Shown here: positions 40,356-50,529 of the stretch, piece by piece | How positions within the stretch are numbered: position 1 is the stretch's first letter | Layout of the letters: the number at the start of each line of letters is the position of its first letter | DNA from: Chthoniobacterales bacterium | Lineage (GTDB): Bacteria > Verrucomicrobiota > Verrucomicrobiia > Chthoniobacterales > JACTMZ01 | Assembly (NCBI GenBank): GCA_021463515.1 | Contig: JAJTYZ010000070.1 | Coordinates: 1-54,559 of the forward strand | Reading direction: 5' to 3' | Length of the DNA stretch: 54,559 nucleotides | Position numbers and translations under genes: made by a program | Notes under the pieces: model-generated | Databases searched by the model: none | What the model saw: the letters and a program-made list of their open reading frames with translations, nothing else | What the model was told of the DNA's origin: nothing

Positions 40356-43300
40356 ATGAATTTACTCATTCCCAGACACGCAAAAATCTCGGCGGCTCTC
40401 TTTGTTTTCTGCCTGCTGGCCTTCGCTGTCCCCCTCGCGCATTCTGCCACATCCGGGCAATCGGAGGCGGACGTAGTGGTGCCACGCGTGGACGCGCCGG
40501 TGACCATTGACGGAAAGCTGGATGAAAAATTCTGGGCGGACGCATCGTGGCGGAGTTTGGTTTTGAACGACGGGTCGGGTGCCCCGCAAGTGGGTGCCGA
40601 GGTGGCCTTTGCATTCGATGCAGAAAATTTCTATGTGGCGCTGAAGGCGCATGAGCCGCATCCAGAGAAAATCTCTCTCCAAGCTCTTGGTGCATTGGAA
40701 GGCGGCAAACTCTGGAGTGGCGAGATGATCGAGTGGTTTGTCCAACCCGGCGGGGAAGGTGCCTACGTCCAGATGGCATGGAATCCGGCCAATGCGAAAG
40801 TACAGGCCAGCTTCCAGGCACCTGCGCAGGCCGATCCGTCCAAGGACATTTCTTGGGAGACGAAGACGATTGTGGGCAAGGAGGGCTGGGTAAGTGAGGC
40901 CGCGATTCCCTTTAAGACATTGGGAATTAAGGCACCTGCCGATGGGAATGCGTGGGGAGTCAACCTCATCCGTCAACGGCTGATGGGAGGCTCGGAAATC
41001 AGTGCTCTGTCCCCGCCATTCAAGAATCACCATGATCCAGAGCGGTTTCAGACAGTCTGGTTCGGGAAGGTCGGCACCAAGAAATCCTATGTCAAAGCCG
41101 GCGATGGCCCCGTTCGCGCTCTGGTAGGTTGTTACGATGCGGCTGTGGGCTACGATGTGCTTCTGGAAGCAAGGATACACTTGGCGAGAGCCTTGGGTGC
41201 CGACAACGTGGACGTGCGCCTTTCATCAACCTACGACGCATCCATCTACGACGCGATCAAGGGTTGGCCCCGGAGCCTCGAGGAATTGCAGCAATACTCG
41301 CTCGTTGTACTCGAGGGTCTGCTCTCCACCAGCCTTTCCGCGAAACAAATCGAAGACCTTGCGAAGTATGTCGAAGAGGGCGGCCACCTCTTGATGGCCG
41401 CCATCCTGCCGGAACGAGGCGGCACGTCATGGGAGAAGTCCGCACTCGGGCCGCTCCTTCCCTCCCATGCCGAAAACGTGCAGACCCGGATGCGGCGGAC
41501 GATTGTTGTGGATGCAGCGGGCCACCCGCTCTTGGGAAACCTTCCATCAGGTGAGCCGCTCACGGTCTGGGGTGCCGACGCCCAATTGGCACCGGAGGGA
41601 ATAGCGCTGGCCCATCTAAAGGACCCCAAGGGGAAGGACGACTGGACGTTTCTGTCGGAAAAAGTCACCGGTAAAGGCTCCGTGCTCCGCATGAATGCGG
41701 CGTATTCGCTAAGCGCCACCATCGTTCCCGTCGAAGGGTTGCTGCGTGAGAACGACTTTTGTCGCTCGCCGTTTTATCCGATATTCTGGGACAATCTGAT
41801 CCGCTACTGGGCGGGCACACCTCCTCCAGTGCCCGCCAGCGATCAGGTGGCAGGAACCGAAGCCCATGAAGCCAAAAATCCGCCTCTTGCGCTGCGCATT
41901 CTGGAAAGCAATGACGGCGATATTTTCCGACCGCAGGGCGCGATCCTCATCAAGTCGCCTGTTCAGAAGAATGATCTGTACCCGTGCGAGGTGACGTTTT
42001 CCGTGCTGGCCGGCCCGGACAACACGCCCATCACATGGGACAAATTTGCTCTGGAGAACGCGACCCACGAGCCAATCCGCTTGTCCCTGCCCGACCTCGA
42101 TGCTGGTGCCTACACGCTCGAAGGCGTTCTTATCAAAGACGGCAAGGAAATCGGACGCGCCAGGGAACGCTTCTCCGTGGCGTTCCCTCCCACCGAGAAG
42201 GACGAATTCCCAATCGGCGTGATCATCCAGCCAGCACTCGGCGAAGCGGACCTGACCCGGATTATTCAGGATTTTCGAAAGGTCGGCTTTAATATGACCA
42301 CGTATCTTGGCGGCATCGTGGCGGATAGCTATGCAGGCCAGTACCGTTCCTATTTGGAGAGCTTGTTCAATTCCCGCATGCAGGAAGCAGGCATCCGCAC
42401 GTGGCCGAACTGGTATCCGGTTTGGTACTACCTTTTGATGCCTGAGGGGAAGGGCAACTACAACTACACCCGGCATGACCCCGCCGCGCCGGATTGGGCA
42501 TTCCCCGGGAAGGAATTTCTTCCCTGGCAGTCGTATTGGCTGAGCTGGTTTGACCGGCGCTTTGGCGGCCTGCCCCTGACCACCGGGATGGTCATGGGCG
42601 ATGAGGTCACCTCAACGATGCTCCCCGTGAGCAAGCGCCTGTTGGAGGGTTTCCATAAATTCACCGGGAAGCCGGCTCCCTCACCTGCGGAAATCGAACG
42701 CAATGCGAATCTGGATTTTGTGGAATACCGGGCAAAAGCCATGAACGACGCCACATGGCTGACCAGGCAGACCATCAAGACATTCGAACCCGCATGGAAC
42801 CTCGCCAGCGTCATCACCCCGAATTGCTTTGCGGGACACTCCACCTGCCTGATTGATGTCCCCGGCCAGGCATCCGCCATTGATGCCGTAAGCGTGGATG
42901 AATACCACTACGGAGAACCAAAATTTTACCAAAAAAATCTGAAATCGCTGGCCGTGATTTGGTCAGGGTCGGATTTTGGGAAGCTGGCCAATATGGGCCT
43001 CTGCGCCGGAAATTTGAATCACCACTATTTTATGGATTACCCGGAGCAGGTGTTTGCGGGCTTGTCCGCCGGCATCCGCTGGCTGGAAATTTTTTCCTTC
43101 ACCTCGGCCGGATTCGAAGTCAATGGCCAGCAGGAACAAAAGTTCGCCGAGATCGCCAAGCGCACCAATCGGGAGGGCGGACGCATTGGCAGGATGCTGA
43201 CCCACTATGAGCGCACGCGCGCTCGGGCCGCCGTATTCTATCCGCACACCTCGCACCTCTGGCTGTCGGCGGGGAAGGAACTCAATCGTGACTACCTTGC

Positions 43301-44438
43301 CATGACGGGATCCTCGAGCCAATACCTCGACCTCGGGCATGCGTTTGAGACCGCGTTTGATGTGGGACGGCGACTCTTTGGCCATCTGGATGTGCTCTTT
43401 GACCAACAAATCCAACGGGGAGACCTGACGAACTATGATGTCCTTCTCTTGGGCTACTCGAAGCAGACCGACGAGGCGACCTTGCGGCAAATCCGGCGAT
43501 TCGTCGAGCGGGGGGGCACCCTCCTCGTTTCCTCCGATTCCGGCGCGCTGAATGCCGCTGGCCAGCCCACTGAGGTGCTCACCAAAATCCTGCCGGCCAC
43601 CGTTGGCGCCGGGCGATCCGCTCCGGTGGATTATTCGGAGGTCCGCATGAGTGACAAGGAACCATGGAGTCGTGGACACGAATTGATTCCCAACCCCAAT
43701 GCCGAGGTGCTCTTCAAATTTCCTGATGGCAAACCGGCCTGTGTCCGTGGTGCCGTCGGTCGCGGAGAAGTTCTTTTTCTTGGAATGCCCCTTGCGTCTC
43801 TGAAAGGGAAGTCGGGCAGCGCCCGGTTCGAACTCGTGGATTTTCTGCTCAATCAGCGGGCAGCACTGGTTTCCCGCCCCACAGACCCGGAGTTCAGCGC
43901 GGCCACCTTCCGCGCCCGCCGCGACCACCAGCGGGTATTTATGATTGCCAATCACCACCAGAAAACGGCGGAAACCGAAGTGCTGGCGGCAAGCGACGAA
44001 TCGGAACGCGCAAATGTCCTCGTGGACGTCGTGTCCGGCGAGCGACTCCCATTCGAAATCAAGGACGGAATCCTGCGGTTCCGGGTCTCGTGCCCGGATC
44101 GCTGGGGCCGGGCATTGGCCTTCCTCAATGAACCACCCACAGCCATCGAGCTGACCACCGCATCTAAAACCATCCGACAAGGTGAGTCCTTCTGGCTCCT
44201 GGTTCGCCACCTGCGCCGGGATGGACTGCTGGCCAATACCACCCTTCCCTTCGATCTCGAAGTCAAAGACCCAACCGGAAAATTGCGCGAAGACCTATCC
44301 GGTGTCCGTGTGGCAGAGAACGGCGTCTGGTCGTTCCATCGCCAGTGGCCGATGGTGGCACAGCCAGGAAAATGGACGGCCCAAGTGAAAGACCCGGTCA
44401 GCGGCGCGACCAGCTCTCTCGAATGGGAGGCCCGTTGA
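40356..44438 (+). CDS. large secreted modular protein: CBM9-like N-terminus, GATase1-like domains, TIM-barrel GH42-like core
   Basis: Signal peptide; DAPVTIDGKLDEKFWADASWRSL (CBM9-like); LEELQQYSLVVLEGLLSTSLSAKQIEDLAKYVEEGGHLLMA; MGDEVTS and SVDEYHYGEP; YDVLLLGYSKQTDEATLRQIRRFVERGGTLLVSSDSG. Confidence 0.72.
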   Translation: MNLLIPRHAKISAALFVFCLLAFAVPLAHSATSGQSEADVVVPRVDAPVTIDGKLDEKFWADASWRSLVLNDGSGAPQVGAEVAFAFDAENFYVALKAHEPHPEKISLQALGALEGGKLWSGEMIEWFVQPGGEGAYVQMAWNPANAKVQASFQAPAQADPSKDISWETKTIVGKEGWVSEAAIPFKTLGIKAPADGNAWGVNLIRQRLMGGSEISALSPPFKNHHDPERFQTVWFGKVGTKKSYVKAGDGPVRALVGCYDAAVGYDVLLEARIHLARALGADNVDVRLSSTYDASIYDAIKGWPRSLEELQQYSLVVLEGLLSTSLSAKQIEDLAKYVEEGGHLLMAAILPERGGTSWEKSALGPLLPSHAENVQTRMRRTIVVDAAGHPLLGNLPSGEPLTVWGADAQLAPEGIALAHLKDPKGKDDWTFLSEKVTGKGSVLRMNAAYSLSATIVPVEGLLRENDFCRSPFYPIFWDNLIRYWAGTPPPVPASDQVAGTEAHEAKNPPLALRILESNDGDIFRPQGAILIKSPVQKNDLYPCEVTFSVLAGPDNTPITWDKFALENATHEPIRLSLPDLDAGAYTLEGVLIKDGKEIGRARERFSVAFPPTEKDEFPIGVIIQPALGEADLTRIIQDFRKVGFNMTTYLGGIVADSYAGQYRSYLESLFNSRMQEAGIRTWPNWYPVWYYLLMPEGKGNYNYTRHDPAAPDWAFPGKEFLPWQSYWLSWFDRRFGGLPLTTGMVMGDEVTSTMLPVSKRLLEGFHKFTGKPAPSPAEIERNANLDFVEYRAKAMNDATWLTRQTIKTFEPAWNLASVITPNCFAGHSTCLIDVPGQASAIDAVSVDEYHYGEPKFYQKNLKSLAVIWSGSDFGKLANMGLCAGNLNHHYFMDYPEQVFAGLSAGIRWLEIFSFTSAGFEVNGQQEQKFAEIAKRTNREGGRIGRMLTHYERTRARAAVFYPHTSHLWLSAGKELNRDYLAMTGSSSQYLDLGHAFETAFDVGRRLFGHLDVLFDQQIQRGDLTNYDVLLLGYSKQTDEATLRQIRRFVERGGTLLVSSDSGALNAAGQPTEVLTKILPATVGAGRSAPVDYSEVRMSDKEPWSRGHELIPNPNAEVLFKFPDGKPACVRGAVGRGEVLFLGMPLASLKGKSGSARFELVDFLLNQRAALVSRPTDPEFSAATFRARRDHQRVFMIANHHQKTAETEVLAASDESERANVLVDVVSGERLPFEIKDGILRFRVSCPDRWGRALAFLNEPPTAIELTTASKTIRQGESFWLLVRHLRRDGLLANTTLPFDLEVKDPTGKLREDLSGVRVAENGVWSFHRQWPMVAQPGKWTAQVKDPVSGATSSLEWEAR

Positions 44439-44515
44439 TCCGCTCGCTCAGAAATGATGTAACGTCTGTCAAATCCGGAGTTTGATCTCTCCCGGAACCC
44501 GGTGATTTCTATCAA

Positions 44516-45988
44516 ATGTTCAAGCCCGCTCCACCTCCGGATACTCTCGCTGCAACTACGGAAGCGAATCGCCTGCGTTGCGGAACGCTCACTTATACGA
44601 AGGCGGGGCTCTTTGTTCTCTTCTCGTGGCTTCTGTTGGGGGATTTTTGCTTCACCCTCATGGAAACCATCTGGCCAGCCATCCTGCCGTTGGTCTTGCA
44701 GTCTCACGGTGCCCCCAACTTTTTGATCGCCGTGGTCATGACCACGATTCCGCAGGCGATGAATTTTTTCCTTAATCCGATCATCAGTACTACAAGCGAT
44801 CGGTTTCGGAGCAAGCGCGGACGCCGCATCCCCTTCTTGCTCTTCTCCGCGCCATTCATCAGTATTTTTCTCATTCTCCTTGGTTTTTCACAAGAAATTG
44901 GCCAATGGATCCATTCGTTAATCAGTCAAGGAAACTCCGACCTATCCGCCTCGACAATCATCATCGCTCTCATTTGCGTGTTTATCGTCTTCTTCCGGCT
45001 CTTCGAGCTTTTTGTTGGTACCGTTTTCTTTTATCTGTTCAACGATGTCGTTCCCGCCGCATTTATCGGGCGTTTTATCGGATTTTTTAAGGTGGTAGGG
45101 GCGGCAGCAGGAGCATTGTTTAACTTTTTTATTTTTAAATATGCAACCTCGCACACCTCGGTAATTTTCCTCGGAGCGGCTATCCTTTACGTGACAGCTT
45201 TCACACTTTTGGGGCTTAATGTTAAAGAAGGTGAATATCCCCCACCCGATAAAATAGTGGATAAAAAGCGAATGTTTTCGCTAGCACCGATCAGGGTATT
45301 CTTCACGGAATGTTTCTCCGCACGCATTTTTCGCCTTGTATTTCTCTATTCGATATTGATCGCGGCGGGTGGGTCTATCAATGTCTTCCTCATCTTCATG
45401 GCTTTTTCCGTTGGTCTAACTATTGATGATGTTGGAAAAATTAACGGTTTAAGTGCTATAGGCAGCGTTGTTCTTATGCTCTCCATGGGGGTTCTGGTGG
45501 ATAAATTCCATCCGATAAGAATTATGATTGTGACTCAGATTGCTTTCGTCTTCGCCACGCTATTCAAATGTGTCTTTTTATTTTACAATTTTCAACGAGA
45601 CACAGCCTTCTGGATATATATTGTATTAGCGTTCCTTTACCTCCCTTTCTTTTCGGCCAATACCATGGCGAGTTTTCCGATGCTCATGAGAATATTCCCT
45701 TCCAACAGATTTGGCCAATTCTGTGCGGCTAATGCCATGTGTGGGGCAGCCAGCAATATCATCGCAGCGATTCTGGCAGGGGTGTATCTTGATGTATTGA
45801 GGAGATTTTTTGCTAGTAGCGGAGATTTTTATTATCGCTTTGTTCCTGTTTGGGGTTTTGTATTCGCGGTACTCACGGTGGGTGCGACCTTCCTTCTCTA
45901 CCGCGAATGGCAACGGTTGGGCGGAGACAAAAACTATCGTGCGCCGCTAGAGCTAGACACGACGCCCCCATCGCAGCCCCAAACTTAA
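44516..45988 (+). CDS. MFS/GPH-type sugar transporter
   Basis: About 12 hydrophobic segments; NPIISTTSDRFRSKRGRRIPFLLFSAPF loop typical of GPH/MFS. Confidence 0.85.
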   Translation: MFKPAPPPDTLAATTEANRLRCGTLTYTKAGLFVLFSWLLLGDFCFTLMETIWPAILPLVLQSHGAPNFLIAVVMTTIPQAMNFFLNPIISTTSDRFRSKRGRRIPFLLFSAPFISIFLILLGFSQEIGQWIHSLISQGNSDLSASTIIIALICVFIVFFRLFELFVGTVFFYLFNDVVPAAFIGRFIGFFKVVGAAAGALFNFFIFKYATSHTSVIFLGAAILYVTAFTLLGLNVKEGEYPPPDKIVDKKRMFSLAPIRVFFTECFSARIFRLVFLYSILIAAGGSINVFLIFMAFSVGLTIDDVGKINGLSAIGSVVLMLSMGVLVDKFHPIRIMIVTQIAFVFATLFKCVFLFYNFQRDTAFWIYIVLAFLYLPFFSANTMASFPMLMRIFPSNRFGQFCAANAMCGAASNIIAAILAGVYLDVLRRFFASSGDFYYRFVPVWGFVFAVLTVGATFLLYREWQRLGGDKNYRAPLELDTTPPSQPQT

Positions 45989-46010
45989 ATTCGGAAAGAA
46001 CCACCAAACT

Positions 46011-47012
46011 ATGACCCTTCCCATCCCTGACCAACCGCTTAAGTTTTTTCCTAATTATCCGCATGATCTGGAGTGTTGCGAAATCCGACGGCGGTTTCTT
46101 GCGCTTTTGGGCGACTTCAAGGTGCCCTCGGTTCCGCTTAATCTGGAGCGTGGCCAGCGGGTTGAGCTGGAGGGAGGGGTCGTGCGTGAGCGGGTGACTT
46201 ATGATGTGGACGACGGGGAACGGGTGGCTGCTTTCCACCTTTTTCAGCCAGACCAACCGGAGGCTACGCCGGGGATTCTCGCCATTCATGGTCATGGTGG
46301 TGAGGACATTTTTCCCGTTGGTAAGGAGTTCCATTGTCATCCTATAGAACACGATCCGGCGCAGTACAGTTATCACGCGGCACGTGCGGGATTTCGCGTC
46401 CTAGCCCCCGATGCCCTTTGTTTTGGGGAGCGTCAGGCCCAATGGGGCTATTCGATGAAATTCTTTGATGAAATAGCCGCCCATGCAGAACTGGCTTCGC
46501 GGGGCAAAAGCCTGGGATGGAAATCCGTCTGGGATAATTCCCGCGCCATCGAAGTGCTCGAAGCCTTGGGAAGTTCGTCCATTGGCGTCATGGGTTGGTC
46601 AGGCGGGAGTATCCAGTCCTATATCCTCGCCGCCGCAAACGAAAAAGTTCTCGCAGCCGCTTGCTTTCAGAGCTTCATCACCTTGCGGCACCAATTTGGT
46701 CAGTACCGCCTCTGCCATTGTCTCTACCCTTATCTGCCCGGCATGATGAAAGCGGGGCTTGATTGGGATCAAATCGTGGCCTTGATTCCGCCGAGAAAAC
46801 TATTCCTTGGCTGGGGTGCTTTGGACGAAGGGACTCCGGAAATTATGTTCCGCAGTTTTGTGCAGGCTATGGAGCGCCGGACGCAAGAAAAGGCATTTGC
46901 TCCGAGTGTTTTTATTCACGAAGAATTGGCTAGCGGCCACGAGATCACGCCGCCGATGCTGGAGGCAGCCTTAGAATTTCTCCGAAAATATACGGAGCCA
47001 CGCGATTTATAA
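46011..47012 (+). CDS. alpha/beta hydrolase (dienelactone hydrolase/acetyl esterase-like)
   Basis: GILAIHGHGGEDIF, nucleophile elbow GWSGGS, late SGHEITPPM. Confidence 0.8.
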   Translation: MTLPIPDQPLKFFPNYPHDLECCEIRRRFLALLGDFKVPSVPLNLERGQRVELEGGVVRERVTYDVDDGERVAAFHLFQPDQPEATPGILAIHGHGGEDIFPVGKEFHCHPIEHDPAQYSYHAARAGFRVLAPDALCFGERQAQWGYSMKFFDEIAAHAELASRGKSLGWKSVWDNSRAIEVLEALGSSSIGVMGWSGGSIQSYILAAANEKVLAAACFQSFITLRHQFGQYRLCHCLYPYLPGMMKAGLDWDQIVALIPPRKLFLGWGALDEGTPEIMFRSFVQAMERRTQEKAFAPSVFIHEELASGHEITPPMLEAALEFLRKYTEPRDL

Positions 47013-47017
47013 ATTCG

Positions 47018-48394
47018 ATGCTAGAAAGCCCAACACCCGCCGCCCGCTCAACCGATCGGAAGGAACCACTAAAATTGACCATGCTCGGAGCAGGCTCAGC
47101 ATTTTCTATCAATGTGCTTGAAACGCTGGATGATCCTATTTTTGAGGGATGTACGTTCTGCCTTATGGACACCCAGCCATCGTGCTTGGAGCGCGCCGAA
47201 GGAGCCTTGCGGACGATCATGAAGGAGCGGAACATTCGCGTGCATCTCTCGGCGACGACCGATCTTCGCGCGGCTCTGGATGGCGCGGATTATGTGATTG
47301 TCTCCTGCGAGCAGGATCGCTACCGCAATTGGATTCAGGACATCGAGATTCCCGCCCGGCATGGAGTCGAGCAGCTGATCGGAGAAAATGGCGGGCCCGG
47401 CGGTCAGATTCATGCCATGCGCAACATCAACATGCTGATGCCCATTGTCGCGGCCATGACCGAATTATGCCCGGAGGCGTGGCTGCTCAACCTGACGAAT
47501 CCGATGTCCATCCTCTGTACTTATCTGTCCAAGTACACTCCAATAAAATTCGCCGGATTTTGTCATCAGGTGCATGGCACAGTGGGAGTCATCGCCGAGC
47601 AGTTGGGTTTCGAGGCGGGCGAGCTGGAGGGGATCAGCGGGGGAATTAACCATCTCAATTGGCTCTTCGACATCCGTCGCCGTGGTACCGCGAAAAGTTA
47701 TCTTCCGGAATTCATCGAGGCCATCAGTACTTCGAAGTGGTGGAAGCCTCACCAAGGCGCAGGAGCTCCGGAGCACGCCTTTAGCCTCGAGGTGTTCCGC
47801 GCCTTTGGGATGTATCCGCTCGGCTATGACAATCATATTTGCGAATATTTTTCCTGTTTTTATGAAAAGGAGGAATGGGCGGAGCGCGGTATCATTCCGC
47901 TCCTTGACAGCCGTTTACGCCCACAGGTTGCAAGCCGCAAGACGACGCTCGAAGCCCAGCACCTGATGGGTGGTACGGGAAATAAGTACCCGTTTCCACA
48001 AAACCCGCAGAACCCCTATTATCGCGAGTCGGTCAGCCCCGTGATTGTCGCCCTAGAAACCAACCACCCGTTGTATCTCGACGCCATGGTGGGCCGGAAC
48101 GATGGGGCGATAAGTAATTTGCCACCGGATGCTGTGGTGGATCGCCCAGTGGTCGTCGTTGGCGGTGAGGTGCGGAGCATTCACGTCGGCAGCCTCCCGC
48201 CGGGACCTCTCGAGATTTGTCGTCGCCAAATTGCTCTCCATGACATGGTGGCCCAAGCAACTGTGGAGGGCGATGAGCGACTGGCCGTTCAAGCCCTCTG
48301 CCTCGACCCTTATGTGCGCTCCATCACGCAAGCCAGAAATATTTGGGCGGATTTTCGCAAAGAATATGCGTCCTCTCTGCCTTCGTTCGAATGA
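47018..48394 (+). CDS. GH4-family alpha-glucosidase/alpha-galactosidase-like protein (NAD-dependent)
   Basis: MLGAGSAFSINVLETL Rossmann start, GENGGPGGQIHAMRNINMLMPI, LLNLTNPMSILC, GFCHQVHG. Confidence 0.88.
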   Translation: MLESPTPAARSTDRKEPLKLTMLGAGSAFSINVLETLDDPIFEGCTFCLMDTQPSCLERAEGALRTIMKERNIRVHLSATTDLRAALDGADYVIVSCEQDRYRNWIQDIEIPARHGVEQLIGENGGPGGQIHAMRNINMLMPIVAAMTELCPEAWLLNLTNPMSILCTYLSKYTPIKFAGFCHQVHGTVGVIAEQLGFEAGELEGISGGINHLNWLFDIRRRGTAKSYLPEFIEAISTSKWWKPHQGAGAPEHAFSLEVFRAFGMYPLGYDNHICEYFSCFYEKEEWAERGIIPLLDSRLRPQVASRKTTLEAQHLMGGTGNKYPFPQNPQNPYYRESVSPVIVALETNHPLYLDAMVGRNDGAISNLPPDAVVDRPVVVVGGEVRSIHVGSLPPGPLEICRRQIALHDMVAQATVEGDERLAVQALCLDPYVRSITQARNIWADFRKEYASSLPSFE

Positions 48395-48640
48395 AGGAGA
48401 ACTTCAAGTGACCAAATTGGGGTATCCCGCGTATTATCGCCTTTTTCCTTGCGCCCACGACTCCCACCAATGCAAAAATCTGACTCTCTTGCCTACGAGC
48501 TTCGAGTATTTCGGAATACTGCTCTGTATATACCTCTAAAGCCCATCCTTTCCTCAATAGCCCCGCACACAACAGATTGAGATGCACGCAAACTCACACC
48601 ATCCTCATCCTAGAAAAATTGATTCCTTCCTGTCGCCACA

Positions 48641-48658
48641 ATTTATCACATGATAAAT
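48641..48658. promoter_or_regulatory. palindrome, candidate operator
   Basis: ATTTATCA-CA-TGATAAAT, 8-bp perfect arms. Confidence 0.35.
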
Positions 48659-48777
48659 CATTCATTCGTATTCCACTCGCAGCCGACGCGCCATATTTCT
48701 AGTTTAGAAACACACCCCAAATGTATCAATACGCGGGATCCCATTTTGGAGATGAATCTAACTCATGTGGTTTGTGG

Positions 48778-50529
48778 TTATGGTTTCGTTCGTACAAATG
48801 CCTTGATTGTTGCGCATGGAGAACCCTCGGGTAGTGGGCGAATGATATAGTCGCCTGCTGCACTTGGAAGAATAAAAGTCTCGGCGTAATGAACTTCCAT
48901 CGGTGCGAAGCTCCCATCGGGACTTTCAATGCAGGCAGCCTGGCCTTCGACTAGATTGAGGATTTCCACGCTTCCAGTGCGCTGATGCCTGACGGGCTTG
49001 CAAAACCAATGGCGACGGGTCTCAATAAACACTGTCTCGTGCAAACCCGTGCGCTCTTCCCTCCAGCCGTCCCCGCCGTCAATAAGCTCGATTTGATTAA
49101 TCAGATGATGCCGTGCGCAGTCTTCATCACAATCCCATCGGAGAACCTCCCGTCCACGTGCGGCATTGACCGGGCGGGGCAGTCCATCGAGACCCATACG
49201 GTTCCAGTCCCAGAGCTTGAATGTGAAAATATACGGTGTGGCACTGATTTCGAGAACCATGCAGCCGGAACCAGAGCAATGGAGCGTGCCAGATGGAATG
49301 AGGAAGTGGTCGTGTTTTTTAGCAGGGAAACGTGCGACGAATCGTACGTCATCAAACGGCTTTTCTCCCCGCTGGGCGGCATCGAGGTCGGCAAAAAGTT
49401 CTTCTACGACGACGTTCGCTTTGTGTCCCAGAAGCACCTGCGCACCGGGTTCGGCATCGAGAAGATAATAGCTTTCGTCCTGTGTGTAGGAAATGCCAAA
49501 GTGTTCCCGTGCGTAGTCGGGCGACGGGTGGACTTGCAGACTCAGATTCCCTCCGCTCATGGTATCGAGGAAGTCGAAGCGGATAGGGAACTCCGCTCCG
49601 AACCGGTCAAATACCGCTTCGCCCAATAAGGCCCGCGGTTCAGCAAAGACTAGGTTGATCGAGGGAATTTCCACCCGTGCGGTGTTGAACTCGAGCAGAA
49701 GCGAATTTTCCTCCGGAACGCATGTAAACCCCCAAGCGTAGTTGGACGGCCTATCTGGAAGCCCAAAGGCCTTCCGCATCCACTGCCCACCCCACGGTCC
49801 CGGATCAAAAAAGGGGACGACACTGAACGGACGTGTGACCGCATGACGCAGAACCGCACGATGCGCTTTTCCAGTGATCAACTTGGGGAATTCTTCCTGC
49901 GTCGTATCCAACAAAAAATCCCACCGATCCATCGTTTGCCGCTTGAGGCGGTCGCACACGCGCCAATCCACAAAGAACGAGCGCTTGTATTGCAAGGAGG
50001 GCTTTTCTCCCCTGTTGCGTACGCCGAGATTGTCTACTTCCCCGCGCCGTTGCCGCAGCTGGCCCTCCCAGCGGGGCATGTCGGCGTACACGAAAATATC
50101 GGAGTCAACGAGGAGAGAGGCTCCCGGACCCACCACGAGAATGAGCCCCGTGGCTTGATTCCGGATCGCCTCCTCCACCGCACGCGCCGCTGCGACATCC
50201 AAAAAATCCTCCATGCACAATCGTGTGAGGCGACCGAAGACCGGATCGTCCCCGCCCAAATCCGGAGCCACCAAACGGTCAATGGCTTCCGGCGATAGGA
50301 AGGCGGACTTAGAGTCCACGACCAGCGCAGGGCGCAGAGCCTGCACGCAACGCTCCCGCAGGTCATCGTCTAAGACCCCTGTGTAGCATTCCACGGCGAG
50401 AACTGTTCGTGCTCCACTTACGCATGCGCTCAACTTAGAAAAGATTGCATTCCATCCCGCCCAGCAGTCATCGGCATAGGGGTGAGGGACGACGATGTGC
50501 GGATAGTGATTGAAGCGTGCGGAGTTCAT
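48778..50529 (-). CDS. class I mannose-6-phosphate isomerase-like protein with N-terminal kinase-like extension
   Basis: NLSLQVHPSPDYAREHFG, KHDHFLIPSGTLHCSGSGCMVLEIS; start at ATG 50529 overlapping upstream stop (ATGA). Confidence 0.78.
   Translation of the reverse strand: MNSARFNHYPHIVVPHPYADDCWAGWNAIFSKLSACVSGARTVLAVECYTGVLDDDLRERCVQALRPALVVDSKSAFLSPEAIDRLVAPDLGGDDPVFGRLTRLCMEDFLDVAAARAVEEAIRNQATGLILVVGPGASLLVDSDIFVYADMPRWEGQLRQRRGEVDNLGVRNRGEKPSLQYKRSFFVDWRVCDRLKRQTMDRWDFLLDTTQEEFPKLITGKAHRAVLRHAVTRPFSVVPFFDPGPWGGQWMRKAFGLPDRPSNYAWGFTCVPEENSLLLEFNTARVEIPSINLVFAEPRALLGEAVFDRFGAEFPIRFDFLDTMSGGNLSLQVHPSPDYAREHFGISYTQDESYYLLDAEPGAQVLLGHKANVVVEELFADLDAAQRGEKPFDDVRFVARFPAKKHDHFLIPSGTLHCSGSGCMVLEISATPYIFTFKLWDWNRMGLDGLPRPVNAARGREVLRWDCDEDCARHHLINQIELIDGGDGWREERTGLHETVFIETRRHWFCKPVRHQRTGSVEILNLVEGQAACIESPDGSFAPMEVHYAETFILPSAAGDYIIRPLPEGSPCATIKAFVRTKP

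Noticed and set aside
42963-44210. 415-aa minus-strand ORF
   Set aside because: Fully antisense to the modular enzyme gene, whose frame has signal peptide and domain motifs; shadow ORF.
48324-48587. 87-aa minus-strand ORF between GH4 and the isomerase gene
   Set aside because: Overlaps the GH4 3' end and has no recognisable family; possibly decayed sequence, not called.
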